Notes under the pieces: model-generated
Told to the model about the DNA's origin: nothing
Seen by the model: the letters and a program-made list of their open reading frames with translations, nothing else
Databases searched by the model: none
Assembly: GCF_900105725.1 (NCBI RefSeq)
Contig: NZ_FNLM01000036.1
Span: 558,001 to 622,000, forward strand
Direction: 5' to 3'
DNA from: Gordonia westfalica
GTDB taxonomy: Bacteria; Actinomycetota; Actinomycetes; Mycobacteriales; Mycobacteriaceae
DNA: 64,000 nucleotides
Translations under genes and position numbers: made by a program
In this document: positions 52,469-61,627 of the stretch, in pieces
Layout of the letters: each line of letters starts with the position of its first letter
How positions within the stretch are numbered: position 1 is the stretch's first letter

Positions 52469-52501
52469 ATCCGGCCCGGTGGCATTGCCATCGGGCCGGA
52501 T
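52469..52501. terminator. bidirectional terminator
   Basis: A 15-bp stem ATCCGGCCCGGTGGC (52469-52483) with its complement at 52487-52501 (one G-T pair) has a 3-base loop and is followed by TTCGTTTCTG. It lies between convergent genes. Confidence 0.85.
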
Positions 52502-52549
52502 TCGTTTCTGTACGTGAGGCTCTGGGGAGGCCGCAGGAAGCGGGGATGC

Positions 52550-54694
52550 CTACTTCGGCTCGTAGATGAAGATGACGGTCTCGTCGTGGTCGTACAGGAC
52601 CCGCCAGCCCGGTGCTTCACGAAGCGCCGCTTCCAGTTTCGCGGGTGCGCCAGGACGATAGGTGCCGTAGTACTCGCTGATACGTCGGGACTGCTCGGTG
52701 AAGGTCACCACTGTCGGCTTGTCGCTCTGTTCGACCTTCCAGAACAGGTCGCCGAGCTGTTCCGGTGTCGGGAAGACCATGCGGTCACCCGCGAGATCGA
52801 AACTCAGCGGATAGTCGAAGTACGGGTTCTTCAGGGTGAGCCAGGCGTAGTTGGCATTCGACCGGGTGGGCAATCCCGCCGGATGCATCGAGATGAATCG
52901 GGTGCCTTCCTCGGCGTTGGACGTGATGGCGTCGATCGCTTCGTATTGCACGCGGGTCTGCACGATGACCGGCCACAGCGCGGTGTAGCTGTACATGCCG
53001 GACAGCGCTGCCGCACAGACGAGGACGGCCGCGCCGGTGGCGCGCAGGAACCCCTTGAGCCCCTGGCCGAATCCGGTGAGCAGCCCGACGAGTACCGGGG
53101 CGATCAGCAGACCGCAACCGAGCAGTGCGTAGAGGTACACGCGGAAGATCGCCTCGCCGCCATAGCTCTGGCCGAGCAGCAGTGCCAGCGAGGAGAAGGC
53201 GAGAATCGCCAGGGTGAGGGTGTGCGGGCGCCGGCGCCGCCAGCCGATGACGGCGCAGATCGCCGCTGCGAGGACGACGCCGGCCGACAGTCCGCGACAG
53301 ACCATCGAGGTGACCTCTTTGGCTCGCACACCGGCCATCGTGAAGTTGCTGGCGGCGTTGTCGATCGGGCTTCCGCCGGACAGGATGCCGTAGGGGGCAA
53401 CAGCTTCGAGGTTCATCAGCAGGTATCCACCGGCGAGGGCCGCCATGATCGCCACCGCCCACCACGGCCGGATCCGGCGGAAGATCACCAGCAGAACGGC
53501 CGCGCCCAGCACCCAGAAGGGCGTGAGCTGATGGGTCGGCACGATGGCCGCGAAGGGGAGGATCGCCAGGAGCGCGGCGCTCGGGCGGCGCGGGGAGGCC
53601 AGCAGCAGGGCGATGAGCCCGTAGGCCAGGACGAACGCCCAGGCCTGCGGCGCGAAGTAGTCCTGCCCGACCCAGTTGACCGCCTCGACGATGAACGCGG
53701 CGGTCATCGCGACGACGCGATTCATCCCGAGAGTGCGTGCCGCGGAGAAGACGATCACGGTGACGAGTACGTGGATCACCGGCGCGAAGAGGTGGGCGAG
53801 GAGGATCGGGTCGAGGCCGGTGGCGTCGGTGAACCAGGTCGAGACCGCGAAGAAGGCCGGCCACTGGGCGTAGATGTCGGTGCCGTCCGGCGTGATCGAG
53901 CCGTACCGGTGGATGAAGTCGACGATCGCGAGGTGTTTGTATGTCCAGTCGTAGAGCGGTATCTCGGTGCCGACCCAGGTCGTGACGCGAGCGACGACGA
54001 TCGCGGTGCCGGTGGCGACCGCCAGTCCGGTGACGCTGCGGGTGGCGATCGCGACGACGGCGGCAAGAGCGGTGAGCAGCGTCGCGGGGATCAGCAGTCG
54101 TCCGCTGCCGGAGAACAACAGCCCGTAGAAACTCGCCTCGGTGCCGGGCAGGCCGGGCATGGCCACCGCCCAGACGATCAGGGCGATCGTGCACAGCACG
54201 AGGGTCACGCGAAGACCTGTGACCCGGAATCCGAGGGCTCGTGTGGCGGCCAGTCGGTTCTCGGCGAGCCGCTCCCATCGTCGGATCGTCCGCTGCGCGT
54301 CGGGCCGTATGCCGGTGCGATGGTAGAAGAATGCGCTGCTCGCGGCGACGGCCGCGCACATCAGAAGGAGCAGCAGCGTCGGCTGCCACCACAGCGACCA
54401 GGCCGCGACGATTGTCGTGAGGGTGACGATCGAGAGGCTGAGTGTCGGCACGGCGGCGAGTCGCGTCGGGCGGGGTAGAACCACCCAGGTGCTCACCGCC
54501 GCACCCGGACCGCAGATCGCGAAGAAGGCGACGAGGATCGCGCTCAACGCGGGATGAAGGGGCAGGGCCCCGAGCAGGCCGGCCGCCGCCGAGGCGCCGG
54601 CGAGTGCCGCGGCGGTGGCACGCGGACCACCGGATGCCACTCGTGGCACGGCCTTCTCGTGGTCGGGGACCTCTGTGGGTTCGGTGACGGTCAC
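52550..54694 (-). CDS. large polytopic membrane protein, GT-C-like
   Basis: 714 residues with about 14 hydrophobic segments ('LSAILVAFFAICGPGAAVST', 'LSIVTLTTIVAAWSLWWQPT', 'AWAFVLAYGLIALLLASPRR'). A soluble C-terminal domain of about 120 residues follows ('FISMHPAGLPTRSNANYAWL', 'RVLYDHDETVIFIYEPK'). An external-loop motif 'DIYAQWPAFFAVSTWF' follows the second group of helices. The layout resembles GT-C glycosyltransferases or polymerases using lipid-linked sugars; no exact family is claimed. GTG 54694 overlaps the preceding GT2 gene. Confidence 0.65.
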   Translation of the reverse strand: MTVTEPTEVPDHEKAVPRVASGGPRATAAALAGASAAAGLLGALPLHPALSAILVAFFAICGPGAAVSTWVVLPRPTRLAAVPTLSLSIVTLTTIVAAWSLWWQPTLLLLLMCAAVAASSAFFYHRTGIRPDAQRTIRRWERLAENRLAATRALGFRVTGLRVTLVLCTIALIVWAVAMPGLPGTEASFYGLLFSGSGRLLIPATLLTALAAVVAIATRSVTGLAVATGTAIVVARVTTWVGTEIPLYDWTYKHLAIVDFIHRYGSITPDGTDIYAQWPAFFAVSTWFTDATGLDPILLAHLFAPVIHVLVTVIVFSAARTLGMNRVVAMTAAFIVEAVNWVGQDYFAPQAWAFVLAYGLIALLLASPRRPSAALLAILPFAAIVPTHQLTPFWVLGAAVLLVIFRRIRPWWAVAIMAALAGGYLLMNLEAVAPYGILSGGSPIDNAASNFTMAGVRAKEVTSMVCRGLSAGVVLAAAICAVIGWRRRRPHTLTLAILAFSSLALLLGQSYGGEAIFRVYLYALLGCGLLIAPVLVGLLTGFGQGLKGFLRATGAAVLVCAAALSGMYSYTALWPVIVQTRVQYEAIDAITSNAEEGTRFISMHPAGLPTRSNANYAWLTLKNPYFDYPLSFDLAGDRMVFPTPEQLGDLFWKVEQSDKPTVVTFTEQSRRISEYYGTYRPGAPAKLEAALREAPGWRVLYDHDETVIFIYEPK

Positions 54695-56001
54695 GTCGTG
54701 ACCCCGGGCAGCGGCGAGGCGCGACGACCGCTCATCCGTTCACGCGCGAGCGCGACGGGTCCACCGAGAACAGAGAACACCTCGCGGCGGCCCGCTTTGG
54801 CGGAGAGGCCGTCGGCGACGCCCTCGGGTGGCCTGGTGATCGCCCCGTATGCGGCGCCCGCCTCGGCCACCGCGCGGGTGCGCCGCCGCAGGACCTGCAG
54901 GGCCAGCACGAGATGGCGGCGATCGGTGGCGACCTTCGTCAGCCAGGCGCCGAGGCCGACGCCGTATCCCTTGGACTGGACGAGCAGCGCATCGTCGTCG
55001 CTACGGTGTCGATGCCAGATGATCGACGCCGGTTCGTTGGCCAGCTCGAGACCCGCGGTGAGAACCCGGAAGAACATGTCGATGTCCTCGCCGCCGCGGG
55101 AGCGTGTACCGGCGCCGAGCGCCTCGTCGAAACCACCGAGGGCGATGGCGGTCTCACGTCGGATCGCGAAGTTCGCCCCGGTGCCGTAGGCCCCGATCTG
55201 GAAGGGGAACAGCGGAAGGTCGGCTGGGGGTGCGTCCATGGAGAAGACCCGCGACTCCATCGAATCCGCCCATGACACCCGCCAGTCGAAATAGGCCTGC
55301 GACCGGGTCCGCAGTTCGCCGCTCGGCACCATGCCGCAGACACAGGCGACGCGGGGCGAGCGGGCGAAGCCTGCGGCGAGTCCGAGCAGCCAGCCGGGAT
55401 CGGCGACGACGTCGTCGTCGGTGAATGCGACGATGCCGTGCGCGGCGGCGAGCACGCCGGTGTTGCGTGCATTCGACAGACCCGCAACGGGTTCGACGAC
55501 ACGCCGGAAGCGGGGGTCGTCCAGCGCCTCGACGGCATGCCGGGTCCCGTCGGAACGCGGGGCATTGTCGACGACGATGACCTCGTAGTCGGGATAGTCC
55601 AGGTGGCGCAACGACTCCAGGGCGGCGGCCAGCATCTCGGGTCGCTCGTGGGTGCACACGACGACACTGATCGCGGGCAACGCGACCACGGGGGTCGGCG
55701 CGGCGTCGAGGATCGGGATGTCGAGCCGTACGAGGCCGTCCTCGATGACGGTGTCGACGAACGAGATCGGTGCGGACCCGTTGCGGAGCAGGACGCGGGC
55801 GCGTGCATACTCCTCCGCCCCCTCCGGCCGGCACACGATGTCACCGGGCGGGAGGTCCGCGACGTCGAGGGTCCCGACCCAGGTGGCCTCCGGGAACTCG
55901 GGAGGGCCCCCGGCCGGCATGGCAGGCCGGATAACGGTCGGAATTGCCTTGATCCCAGAGACTTCGGCCGATGTCGCGGCCGTTGGCGAGTCGACGTTCA
56001 T
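54691..56001 (-). CDS. glycosyltransferase family 2 with N-terminal extension
   Basis: 436 residues. An N-terminal domain (about 125 residues) precedes a GT-A core: 'ISVVVCTHERPEMLAAALES', 'YEVIVVDNAPRSDGTRHAVE', 'AVEALDDPRFRRVVEPVAGL', 'GIVAFTDDDVVADPGWLLGL' (DDD metal motif) and 'SRGGEDIDMFFRVLTAGLEL' (ED catalytic base). It ends in a helical tail. It is predicted to build the glycan of this cluster. It overlaps GH16 (ATGA) and the GT-C-like gene (GTGA). Confidence 0.87.
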   Translation of the reverse strand: MNVDSPTAATSAEVSGIKAIPTVIRPAMPAGGPPEFPEATWVGTLDVADLPPGDIVCRPEGAEEYARARVLLRNGSAPISFVDTVIEDGLVRLDIPILDAAPTPVVALPAISVVVCTHERPEMLAAALESLRHLDYPDYEVIVVDNAPRSDGTRHAVEALDDPRFRRVVEPVAGLSNARNTGVLAAAHGIVAFTDDDVVADPGWLLGLAAGFARSPRVACVCGMVPSGELRTRSQAYFDWRVSWADSMESRVFSMDAPPADLPLFPFQIGAYGTGANFAIRRETAIALGGFDEALGAGTRSRGGEDIDMFFRVLTAGLELANEPASIIWHRHRSDDDALLVQSKGYGVGLGAWLTKVATDRRHLVLALQVLRRRTRAVAEAGAAYGAITRPPEGVADGLSAKAGRREVFSVLGGPVALARERMSGRRASPLPGVTT

Positions 56002-56795
56002 GGTGCGGTCACTCGTATCCAGTCGACGAGCATGGTGGCCTCCGTTGGTGTGGTGTGGTCGGTGGGTCCCGGCCAGGCGCCGCCGACGGCGACGTTGAGC
56101 AACAAATGGAAGGGGTTGTCGAGGACCCAGTGGGAGTCGGGGGCGAGGTCGGCGGGGGTGACGGTGAAGAGGGTCTGATCGTCGATGCCGGTCTCGATGC
56201 GCCCGGGCAGCTTGTTCACCCAGTAGGTGCGGAACTCCCCGGCCAGGGGCGACGACGGCACACCGGTCACCGAGATGCTCTGTCCCCGTTCGGATGAGTC
56301 CTGCGGCACGTGGACGCCGGTGTGGTACTCGGGTGCCTGGTTGAGGGTCTCGATGATGTCGATCTCGCCGGAGGCCGGCCAGCCGGCCCGGTCGATGTCG
56401 TCGCCGAGCATCCAGAACGCCGGGTGCAGCCCGGTGCCGGCGGGCATGGCGATGCGGGCGGAGATCCGGCCGTGACGGATGGACAGTTCCCCCTTGGTCG
56501 TCAACCGCGCGGAGGTGTACCCCCAGTCGTGGCGGCGGGCGGTGATCGCCAGGTGTCCCTGCCCGTCGATGCGGGCGTTGCCGAGGGAGTCGGTGTAGAC
56601 CTGGGCTTCCTCGTTGCCCCAGCCGCCGCCACCGGTGACGGCGTGCCACGGGCTCTGCGGTGCGCGGGCCGGACCGTCGAAGTCCTCGGCGTAGATGACG
56701 TTCGGGCCCGTGTCGGGGTCGGCGTGCACGAATCCTGTCGAGCACCCGGACACGAGCAGGCCGGCGACCACGCACAACAGGATGAGGCGCCTCAC
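55998..56795 (-). CDS. GH16-family glycoside hydrolase lipoprotein
   Basis: A 265-residue secreted lipoprotein. The signal peptide has lipobox 'LLVSGCS' (Cys18), followed by a GH16 beta-jelly-roll with catalytic 'GEIDIIETLN' (ExDxxE, about residues 130-140). Also seen are 'NEEAQVYTDSLGNARIDGQG', 'GRISARIAMPAGTGLHPAFW' and 'FHLLLNVAVGGAWPG'. GH16 enzymes cut beta-1,3/1,4-glucans, agars or succinoglycan-like polymers; here it would trim or release the polymer made by this cluster. The GTG start overlaps the upstream GT2. Confidence 0.88.
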   Translation of the reverse strand: MRRLILLCVVAGLLVSGCSTGFVHADPDTGPNVIYAEDFDGPARAPQSPWHAVTGGGGWGNEEAQVYTDSLGNARIDGQGHLAITARRHDWGYTSARLTTKGELSIRHGRISARIAMPAGTGLHPAFWMLGDDIDRAGWPASGEIDIIETLNQAPEYHTGVHVPQDSSERGQSISVTGVPSSPLAGEFRTYWVNKLPGRIETGIDDQTLFTVTPADLAPDSHWVLDNPFHLLLNVAVGGAWPGPTDHTTPTEATMLVDWIRVTAP

Positions 56796-57769
56796 CCGCG
56801 CAGCCTTCGTTCGAGCAGTCCGCGGGCGTAGCCGGTGCAGGTGCACACGAACCCGGCCACCAGCGCGGCGACCCGGGCAGGGGTGTGACGGTGGCGCCAG
56901 ACCCCGGTCGGCAGGACCCGGGTGGTGTAGCGGCGTTCGCTGGCCAGTGCGGTGTCGGCACCGGTCAACGAGGTCAGGACCGCCTTGGAGCGGCCTTCGT
57001 GGTAGCAGCGGGAGGTGAAGTAGCCGAAGGTGCCGCGGTCGTCGGGAACGAAGTGCGTCACACGGAAAGTCGTGTCGCGCACGATCCCGGCGTCCGGATC
57101 GCGGTCGCGCAGAGCGATTCCCATCAGGGTTTCCTCGCATCCGGCCGGGAGGGTGCCGCGGCGTCCCAGGGCCGGGGAGAACCCGCCGATACCGAGCAGC
57201 GCGTCGCGGCGCACCGCCATCGCCGCGCCGATCGGATTGCGGATCGCCGCGCCGTGGTCGGGCAGCCCGCGGTAATCGCAACCGACGACCCAGCCGAACT
57301 CGTCGGGAAACCACCGCGGCGCAACGGTTTCCCACATCGCCTCGACCGCACCGCCGACCGCCACCACTCCGGTGTCGCGCATCCGGGTGCGGACCGCGTC
57401 CAGGGCGCCGGGGGTCGGGCACGCGTCGTCGTCGAGGAAGACCACGACGTCACCGGAGGCGGCGACGGTGCCGGTGTTGCGTGCCTCCGACAACCCCCGG
57501 GCGCCGGCGTTGGCGACCACGGTCAGCTCGGGGGCGCCTGCGGTGAGGTCGTCGAACAGCTCGGGGTTGTGATCGACGACGATGATCAACTCGTCGTCGG
57601 CACCGAGCTGGGCGATGGTGGCCACGATCGCCGCGTCCAGCTGCGGCCGACGCCGCTGGGTGTAGCAACAGATCACCACCGACAGCCGGATCACGCCGAC
57701 TCCCTCCTCGCGCAAGGGATTCGACTCCCGATTGGCCGTCTCCGCTCCGGTGGAGGCCGACTCGGTCAT
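56792..57769 (-). CDS. glycosyltransferase family 2
   Basis: 325 residues. GT-A core: 'RLSVVICCYTQRRRPQLDAA', 'DDELIIVVDHNPELFDDLTA', 'RGLSEARNTGTVAASGDVVV', 'FLDDDACPTPGALDAV' (DDD metal motif) and 'GCEETLMGIALRDRDPDAGI' (EE base). A C-terminal hydrophobic stretch 'VAALVAGFVCTCTGYARGL' may tether it to the membrane. ATG 57769 overlaps the acyltransferase stop (ATGA), so it is the second gene of the leftward operon. Confidence 0.87.
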   Translation of the reverse strand: MTESASTGAETANRESNPLREEGVGVIRLSVVICCYTQRRRPQLDAAIVATIAQLGADDELIIVVDHNPELFDDLTAGAPELTVVANAGARGLSEARNTGTVAASGDVVVFLDDDACPTPGALDAVRTRMRDTGVVAVGGAVEAMWETVAPRWFPDEFGWVVGCDYRGLPDHGAAIRNPIGAAMAVRRDALLGIGGFSPALGRRGTLPAGCEETLMGIALRDRDPDAGIVRDTTFRVTHFVPDDRGTFGYFTSRCYHEGRSKAVLTSLTGADTALASERRYTTRVLPTGVWRHRHTPARVAALVAGFVCTCTGYARGLLERRLRG

Positions 57770-58965
57770 GACGCGCCGACCAGGTCTGCGGCGTGTCGTT
57801 GCACGGAGTCGAGTGCTGAACGGATCAGCGTGGGATCGAAGACGTCGTCCCGGAACGCCGCTGTCATGGTTATGGCACCTTCCACGAACGCTGTGGTGAC
57901 GGTGATCCCCGCCGCCGAGGGGGGTACGCCCGTCCCGATCACGGTCGGCTGCCCCGAACCGGCCCACTGCCATCCCCGGGTACGGCCCGGCAGATGTCCG
58001 ACACTCGAATGCAGCAGTTCCGCGCGGATCGGTCCGTGGGCGGGAACGGTGAGTGCCGCCTGCATCGCGCGGCGGACCCGCGAGCGTGAGCGCATCTTGA
58101 GCGATGCCAGAGCCAGATTCGCGGTCGGTCGGCCCATACGCCCCGAGGCCGTCATGTCGCGCTGGAGATCGGCGGGGCGGGTTTGTATGTCGATCGGGAA
58201 GGCCAGGCCCGCCGCGAAATTGGCATGCGTCGTCCAGCCGCGCGGCAGTGCGCCGCGGGCGTTGAACGGCAGGGTCACCATGGGGTCGAGGTAGACGCCG
58301 GCGGCGGTCAGGCCCCGGACCAGTGCGACGGTGTACACCGAGAAGATGCCGGTTCCCGGAATCGATTCCGTGCGCGCGGTGCGGACGGCGTCCACCCGGT
58401 GCGCCGGAATTCGCACACTGGCCGACGCCGGGTGCCGCGGACTCAGCTCGCGGCGTACGGCCGGCGGCGAGACCGGGGCGCGCGGCCGATCGCGATGGAA
58501 GCGGGCCAGTGCGACGAGGCGGCGCGGATCGACGGCGACGGCTGCCGACGCGACGAGCAGCGGGGGGATCGCATGCGGCGACGGAAGGTCGTCCGGGTCG
58601 ATCGCACCGACGAGAACGTCCACGATCAGGTGGAGGAGCGTGACGTCGCCGAGTCCATGGTCGAAGTCGAGCGCGAGGTGATCGCCGGCGATCACGATCC
58701 GCAAGGGCCGCTCCGGAAGTGCGGTCAGCTCGTCGAACAGCCGGGTGGGGGCCTCGCCCGGTGACAGGGGAGGCGCCTCGGTGACGGCCCGGGCCGCGGC
58801 GTCGGGTGCGAAGGCCCACCGGCGCTCGGTGGCCGAGGGGATCAGCCCGACCCGTGCGTGCGGACCGACGTGCGCGAGACGGATGATCCGCTCGACGGCC
58901 TCCGGCAGAACGGGCAGGTCGAGAGGTCCGATCACCAGTGCCCCGCGGTGATGACTGTGGGCCAT
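57766..58965 (-). CDS. condensation/BAHD-like acyltransferase
   Basis: 399 residues. The motif HxxxD appears as 'LALDFDHGLGDVTLLHLIVD' at about residues 120-140, and a later 'FNARGALPRGW' plus 'NFAAGLAFPIDIQTRPADLQ' fill the place of the DFGWG-like loop. The fold is that of NRPS condensation domains, Pap proteins and WS/DGAT enzymes, which move acyl groups from a carrier or CoA to an alcohol or amine. It could accept the acyl group loaded by the A-PCP-TE protein at 47243 (inference). First gene of the operon; an iron-box-like site lies upstream. Confidence 0.75.
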   Translation of the reverse strand: MAHSHHRGALVIGPLDLPVLPEAVERIIRLAHVGPHARVGLIPSATERRWAFAPDAAARAVTEAPPLSPGEAPTRLFDELTALPERPLRIVIAGDHLALDFDHGLGDVTLLHLIVDVLVGAIDPDDLPSPHAIPPLLVASAAVAVDPRRLVALARFHRDRPRAPVSPPAVRRELSPRHPASASVRIPAHRVDAVRTARTESIPGTGIFSVYTVALVRGLTAAGVYLDPMVTLPFNARGALPRGWTTHANFAAGLAFPIDIQTRPADLQRDMTASGRMGRPTANLALASLKMRSRSRVRRAMQAALTVPAHGPIRAELLHSSVGHLPGRTRGWQWAGSGQPTVIGTGVPPSAAGITVTTAFVEGAITMTAAFRDDVFDPTLIRSALDSVQRHAADLVGAS

Positions 58966-59142
58966 GTCCAGCCCCGAGGCGCGGACCCGGGGCCGACCGG
59001 CGTCGGAGCCGGGGGCGTCGAGTCCCGGGAGGCGGGCGATTGGATACGAAAGGGCCTGCCGGGTGGGGGAACCGGGGAGTCGACGTGCCGGATGGTCGAT
59101 GCCGGGGTGCGAGCAGTTCTGGACATTTCGGATCCGGAGAAA

Positions 59143-59163
59143 TATAGCAAGGCTTGCCTAAGT
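59143..59163. promoter_or_regulatory. DtxR/IdeR-like iron box (acyltransferase operon promoter)
   Basis: TATAGCAAGGCTTGCCTAAG holds a perfect GCAAG-G-CTTGC palindrome; on the minus strand it reads TTAGGCAAGCCTTGC followed by a -10-like TATATT. Consensus agreement is only about 11 of 19, but symmetry and placement fit. It is one of two recognisable signals in the 400-bp gap 58966-59365; the other is the PHO box. Confidence 0.5.
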
Positions 59164-59243
59164 CTCCGCACTCGCGTTGTGCAGATCACTTGCGGGCTGC
59201 CCGGAGGTCGGGACCGGATTCGAGCACCGGACCGCCTTGGCCG

Positions 59244-59265
59244 GTTCACCTTGCGTTCACCTTCC
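59244..59265 (+). promoter_or_regulatory. PHO box (direct repeat) of the pst operon
   Basis: GTTCACCTTGC followed at once by GTTCACCTTCC: two 11-bp direct repeats of the actinobacterial PhoP/RegX3 type, 100 bp before pstS. Phosphate starvation should induce the operon. Confidence 0.8.
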
Positions 59266-59365
59266 GTGAGGGATTCGGCCACCCGGCGCGCCTAACTTTC
59301 CCTTTCGGACACTCCGGACACCCGGGCCTCGGGACGGAGCACGAGACGGAAAGGCAACACCTGCG

Positions 59366-60439
59366 GTGAGAATCAAGCGGAACGGCGCTCTGGCGGCGGT
59401 GTCGGCGATCGCGGCATTGACCCTGGTGACGGCGTGTGGTGGGGGAGACACTCCGACGGTGAGCGGCGAGGGCTCGACGGCCCAGCAGAAAGCCATGGAG
59501 CACTTCAGTCAGATCCTCTCGGACGACAGCGACATCGTCCTCGACTACACCGGCAGTGGCTCCGGTGACGGCATCAAGAAGTTCATCGCCGGCGACGTCG
59601 ACTTCGCGGGTTCGGACTCGGCCCTGAAGGGTGACGAGATCACCCAGGCCAAGGCGCGCTGCAACGGCAACGACCCCTGGCACCTGCCGCTGGTCGTCGG
59701 ACCGGTTGCGATCGCCTACAACCTCCAGGGCGTCGACGGCCTCAAGCTCGACCCCAGCGTCATCGCGCAGATCTTCAACGGCAAGATCACCAAGTGGAAC
59801 GATCCGGCGATCGCCGCACTCAACCCGGGCGCACAGCTGCCGGGTGGCGACATCGTCCCGGTCTACCGCTCCGACAGCTCGGGCACCACCGACAACTTCC
59901 AGCGGTTCCTGCAGAACTCGGCGCCGAACGACTGGCCGTATGAGCACAGCAAGGAGTTCGCTCCCAAGAACGTCGGCTCCGGTGCGTCGAAGTCGACCGG
60001 CGTCGGTGACACGGTCAAGAAGACCCCCGGCTCGATCAGCTACGTCGAGTGGGGCTTCGCCACCGAGAACGGCCTCGGCGTCGCCGACATCGACTTCGGA
60101 GCCGGCCCTGTCGCGCTGAACGCGGCGAGCGCGGGCAAGGCCCTCGACGCGCTGCAGTTCAAGAACCCGGACAGCAAGGACCTGGTCGTCGACACGGACG
60201 CACTCTTCGCGTCGAAGGCTCCGGGCGCCTACCCGCTGCTGCTGACCCCGTACTCCATCGTCTGCTCGGCGGGCTACGCCGACGAGGCGACCAGCACCAC
60301 GCTGAAGGATGCGTTCACCAAGATCCTCAACGACGGCCAGACCGGCCTCGAGGAGATCGGCTACGTGCCGGTGCCGCAGAACTTCAAGGCCAAGTTGCAG
60401 GGCACCGTCGACGCGCTCGCCGGCAGCGGCAACGCCTGA
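59366..60439 (+). CDS. pstS: phosphate-binding lipoprotein PstS
   Basis: A 357-residue substrate-binding lipoprotein of the high-affinity phosphate ABC importer. Lipobox 'LVTAC' with Cys24. Phosphate-contact segments are 'EGSTAQQKAMEHFSQ', 'TGSGSGDGIKKFIAGDVDFA', 'GSDSALKGDE' and 'RSDSSGTTDNFQRFL'. GTG 59366 is 8 nt after AAAGG. A hairpin follows the stop and may cut expression of the downstream membrane genes. Confidence 0.93.
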   Translation: MRIKRNGALAAVSAIAALTLVTACGGGDTPTVSGEGSTAQQKAMEHFSQILSDDSDIVLDYTGSGSGDGIKKFIAGDVDFAGSDSALKGDEITQAKARCNGNDPWHLPLVVGPVAIAYNLQGVDGLKLDPSVIAQIFNGKITKWNDPAIAALNPGAQLPGGDIVPVYRSDSSGTTDNFQRFLQNSAPNDWPYEHSKEFAPKNVGSGASKSTGVGDTVKKTPGSISYVEWGFATENGLGVADIDFGAGPVALNAASAGKALDALQFKNPDSKDLVVDTDALFASKAPGAYPLLLTPYSIVCSAGYADEATSTTLKDAFTKILNDGQTGLEEIGYVPVPQNFKAKLQGTVDALAGSGNA

Positions 60440-60459
60440 CGTGACACAACGGAACAGTG

Positions 60460-60493
60460 CATGCGGGGTCGCCACGGTTTGCGGCCCCGCATG
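60460..60493 (+). terminator. intercistronic hairpin between pstS and pstC
   Basis: CATGCGGGGTCGC pairs with GCGGCCCCGCATG (13 bp with one G-U pair, 8-base loop) but has no clear T run. It probably acts as a partial terminator or 3' stabiliser giving more pstS than pstC mRNA. Confidence 0.6.
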
Positions 60494-60595
60494 TGCGGTT
60501 GACACACTGACACGACTCTTCGCGTGTCGCACGGACTGTGACCAGTGGACCGGGAAGTGGCCCCAATGACCAGAGCTGAAGCACAAGAGGGACGC

Positions 60596-61627
60596 ATGAC
60601 GTCGCTGAGCAAAGACAGTGGTGCGGTCCCGCCGGACACAGGTGGGACGGGCCTCCCCGGGTCGTCGCCCGACGGAACCACACCCAGCAACCTGCACTCT
60701 GCGGCGCGTCACCGTGTCGCCGACCAGATCTTCCGCAACCTGGCGGTCGGTTCGGGTTTCGTGGTCTCGCTCGTCATCGGGCTCATCGCGCTGTTCCTCG
60801 TCGCGCAGGCCGTTCCGTCACTGGCCAAGAACGAGGAGAACTTCTTCACCTACACCGGTGACTGGATCACCAGCGGCAATCAGCTCGCGTTCGGAATCCC
60901 GCAGCTGTTCTACGCGACGGTCGTCGTCTCCGTCATCGCCCTGCTCATCGCGATGCCGATCGCGCTCGGGATCTCGATCTTCCTCACCGAATACGCCCCC
61001 AAGCGCCTCGTCGGACCGATCACCTACACCGTCGATCTGCTCGCCGCGGTCCCCTCGATCGTGTACGGCCTGTGGGGCATCCTCGTCCTGGGCCCCGCGT
61101 TGGTGCCGGTGAACGAGTGGCTCGTCGGCCACCTCGGTTTCCTGCCCTTCTTCCAGCAGCCCACGCAGGTCGCGAACATGTCCACCGGTGGCACGCTGCT
61201 CACCGCGGGCATCGTGCTGGCGGTCATGATCCTGCCGATCATCACCGCGGTCACCCGCGAGGTCTTCATGCAGACCCCCAAGGGGCACCGTGAGGCCGCG
61301 CTCGCGCTCGGCGCGACGAAGTTCGAGGTCGTCAAGCTCGCAGTGCTGCCCTTCGGCTTCTCCGGATACATCTCCGGTTCGATGCTCGGCCTCGGTCGTG
61401 CGCTCGGCGAGACGATGGCGCTGCTGCTGATCATCTCCACGGCCGGCCCGATGAACTTCAACCTGATGGAGAGCGGCGAGACCTTCGCGACCAAGATCGC
61501 CAACAACGCCGCCGAATTCGACTCGCCCGCCAAGACCGGCGCATACATCTCCGCCGGCCTCACCCTCTTCGTCCTGACCTTCATCGTCAACGCCGCGGCC
61601 CGCGCGGTCGTCGCCGGAAAGAAGTGA
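60596..61627 (+). CDS. pstC: phosphate ABC permease PstC
   Basis: A 343-residue permease with six predicted helices ('GSGFVVSLVIGLIALFLVAQ', 'ATVVVSVIALLIAMPIALGI', 'TAGIVLAVMILPIITAVTRE'). The EAA loop is 'REAALALGATKFEVVKLAVL'. ATG 60596 follows AGAGGGA at good spacing; ATG 60566 is an alternative. The stop overlaps the pstA start (GTGA). Confidence 0.92.
   Translation: MTSLSKDSGAVPPDTGGTGLPGSSPDGTTPSNLHSAARHRVADQIFRNLAVGSGFVVSLVIGLIALFLVAQAVPSLAKNEENFFTYTGDWITSGNQLAFGIPQLFYATVVVSVIALLIAMPIALGISIFLTEYAPKRLVGPITYTVDLLAAVPSIVYGLWGILVLGPALVPVNEWLVGHLGFLPFFQQPTQVANMSTGGTLLTAGIVLAVMILPIITAVTREVFMQTPKGHREAALALGATKFEVVKLAVLPFGFSGYISGSMLGLGRALGETMALLLIISTAGPMNFNLMESGETFATKIANNAAEFDSPAKTGAYISAGLTLFVLTFIVNAAARAVVAGKK

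Noticed and set aside
52259..54478. Plus-strand open frame of 739 codons over the GT-C-like gene
   Set aside because: Composition is Gly/Asp/Arg/Glu-rich without hydrophobic structure, the mirror of a membrane protein on the other strand.
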